Source: Rhizophagus clarus
Lineage: Eukaryota; Glomeromycota; Glomeromycetes; Glomerales; Glomeraceae
NCBI GenBank assembly: GCA_015698045.1
Contig: BLAL01000304.1
Span: 620,001 to 684,000 of the forward strand
Length of the DNA stretch: 64,000 nt
Direction: 5' to 3'
A program made the translations under genes and the position numbers. Position 1 is the stretch's first letter; the number at the start of each line of letters is the position of its first letter. The notes below the pieces were generated by a model that saw only the letters and a program-made list of their open reading frames with translations, was not told where the DNA came from and did no database searches. Shown here one piece after another: positions 63,384 to 64,000 of this stretch.

Positions 63384-64000
63384 CTGTCAAATCATTTTTA
63401 TTAGTATATTTACCATACTACAGCGTGTCTCTAGTACCATTTTCAGATCTTTATAAGTTTTAAAGAATGCTATCAACTTATATCTTCCTTCATACTTGAT
63501 GATTTTGTACAATTTAAACTCAAATTTTTTGAAAAATGGATCCTGAGCGTCATAGTCCTGAACAAGTAGTGACTTCTTGTGTAATTCATCAGGTATATTG
63601 TCACCTACAGCAGTGAATATTTCTTATTGCTTGCACTGTTTTACTTCTACTTTCCAGGAAACTAGTGAACTAATTCATTGCCAAGGGTGTAACACCAATA
63701 GTTATGATCAAATCTTGTCTTGACAAACGTGTTAAGAATTATACATACTTTAACTATTTAGTATTTCTGTTACCATTTAACTGATATAGTAAGCGGCTTG
63801 ACTCACGCTGTCAAGTAGTTCAGAATCTCTTCTTTAGACCATTTTGCTGGTATGTCATAAATTAAAATGTCTCAGATTGAGTTAGCTTTTTCATATGGGG
63901 GTGACTGATACTTGAGGGATCACTATTTTCTTGATGACCTTAGTATGTAATTTTTTACGTAATTTGGATTTATTATTGTTGACTGCAGAAGATTTTGGTA
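63384..64000 (+). other. host flank; possible two-exon short gene
   Basis: After the outer element the sequence contains ATG 63536 with MDPERHSPEQVVTSCVIHQ, a CAG|GTATAT donor at 63593, and a TTTCCAG acceptor (63657). A second exon, ETSELIHCQGCNTNSYDQIL, ends at TGA 63723. Phases agree (40 residues). It looks like the front of a longer Cys-containing protein cut by a stop, but is too short to be sure. Beyond 63730 no structure is seen to the window end. Confidence 0.25.

Noticed and set aside
1..64000. CRISPR arrays, bacterial operons, rRNA genes
   Set aside because: Introns, gene families and base composition are those of a fungal nuclear genome; no regular direct-repeat/spacer array or rRNA sequence was recognised. 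A complete tRNA scan could not be done by eye.

Overview
ORGANISM. The window is very AT-rich nuclear DNA with GT-AG introns, long poly-A/poly-T runs, many small terminal-inverted-repeat (TIR) elements, and gene families I associate with arbuscular mycorrhizal fungi: tyrosine-kinase-like kinases with 'GVLPYMAPEVLRG' activation segments, kinase/Sel1 hybrids and F-box/LRR proteins. I infer a Glomeromycotina genome, probably Rhizophagus or a near relative. This rests on family recognition, not on a database search. LAYOUT. 1-2.3 kb: gene-poor, one gene scrap. 2.3-4.2 kb: a spliced protein kinase gene. 5.3-13.3 kb: decayed lineage-specific genes, including a long DDE-nuclease-like family member split by a 440-bp hAT-type MITE. 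14.0-15.5 kb: the decayed end of a Polinton-like element. 16.5-27.9 kb: AT-rich DNA with minisatellites, gene relics and one small secreted ORF. 27.9-40 kb: a segmental duplication of a divergent gene pair. One member is a tyrosine-kinase-like kinase (intact copy 34716-37355, minus). The other is a HeLo/MLKL-like N-terminus joined to a pseudokinase and Sel1 repeats (29743-32022, plus; decayed second copy 37662-39703). A Tc1/mariner element and several MITEs have landed between or inside the copies. 40.5-63.4 kb: a stack of nested transposons. POLINTON-LIKE ELEMENT. The centrepiece is a complete 15,500-bp element at 44153-59652. It has 1,458-bp TIRs that appear identical, a 5-bp target duplication (CATCT), and a single-copy pre-insertion site still visible at about 43.2 kb. 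It encodes a protein-primed-type family B DNA polymerase and an rve integrase, the Polinton/Maverick hallmark pair. I see no adenovirus-like capsid, FtsK/HerA ATPase or Ulp-type cysteine protease. It carries instead a retroelement-style module: a 658-codon Gag-like ORF with a CCHC knuckle, a retropepsin ORF (DTGS) in the -1 frame, and a C2H2 finger/serine-rich ORF in a further -1 frame. Canonical slippery heptamers lie at both junctions. Two F-box genes, a coiled-coil protein, several small ORFs and a cysteine-rich zinc protein encoded inside each TIR complete it. The element sits in an older ~1.4-kb TIR element (43470-63383), which also took a hAT element and a Tc1 element; the Tc1 element contains its own MITE. 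HOW IT MAY WORK (inference). PolB would replicate the element and the integrase would insert it. The Gag-PR module could build a particle in place of the usual Polinton capsid. The TIR-encoded zinc protein and the roughly 16 TAAGTCTAACGA-type motifs per TIR look like a terminus-recognition system. Caveat: all three frame breaks in the element lie in poly-A runs one base short of an in-frame fusion, so homopolymer assembly error must be excluded before programmed frameshifting is accepted.
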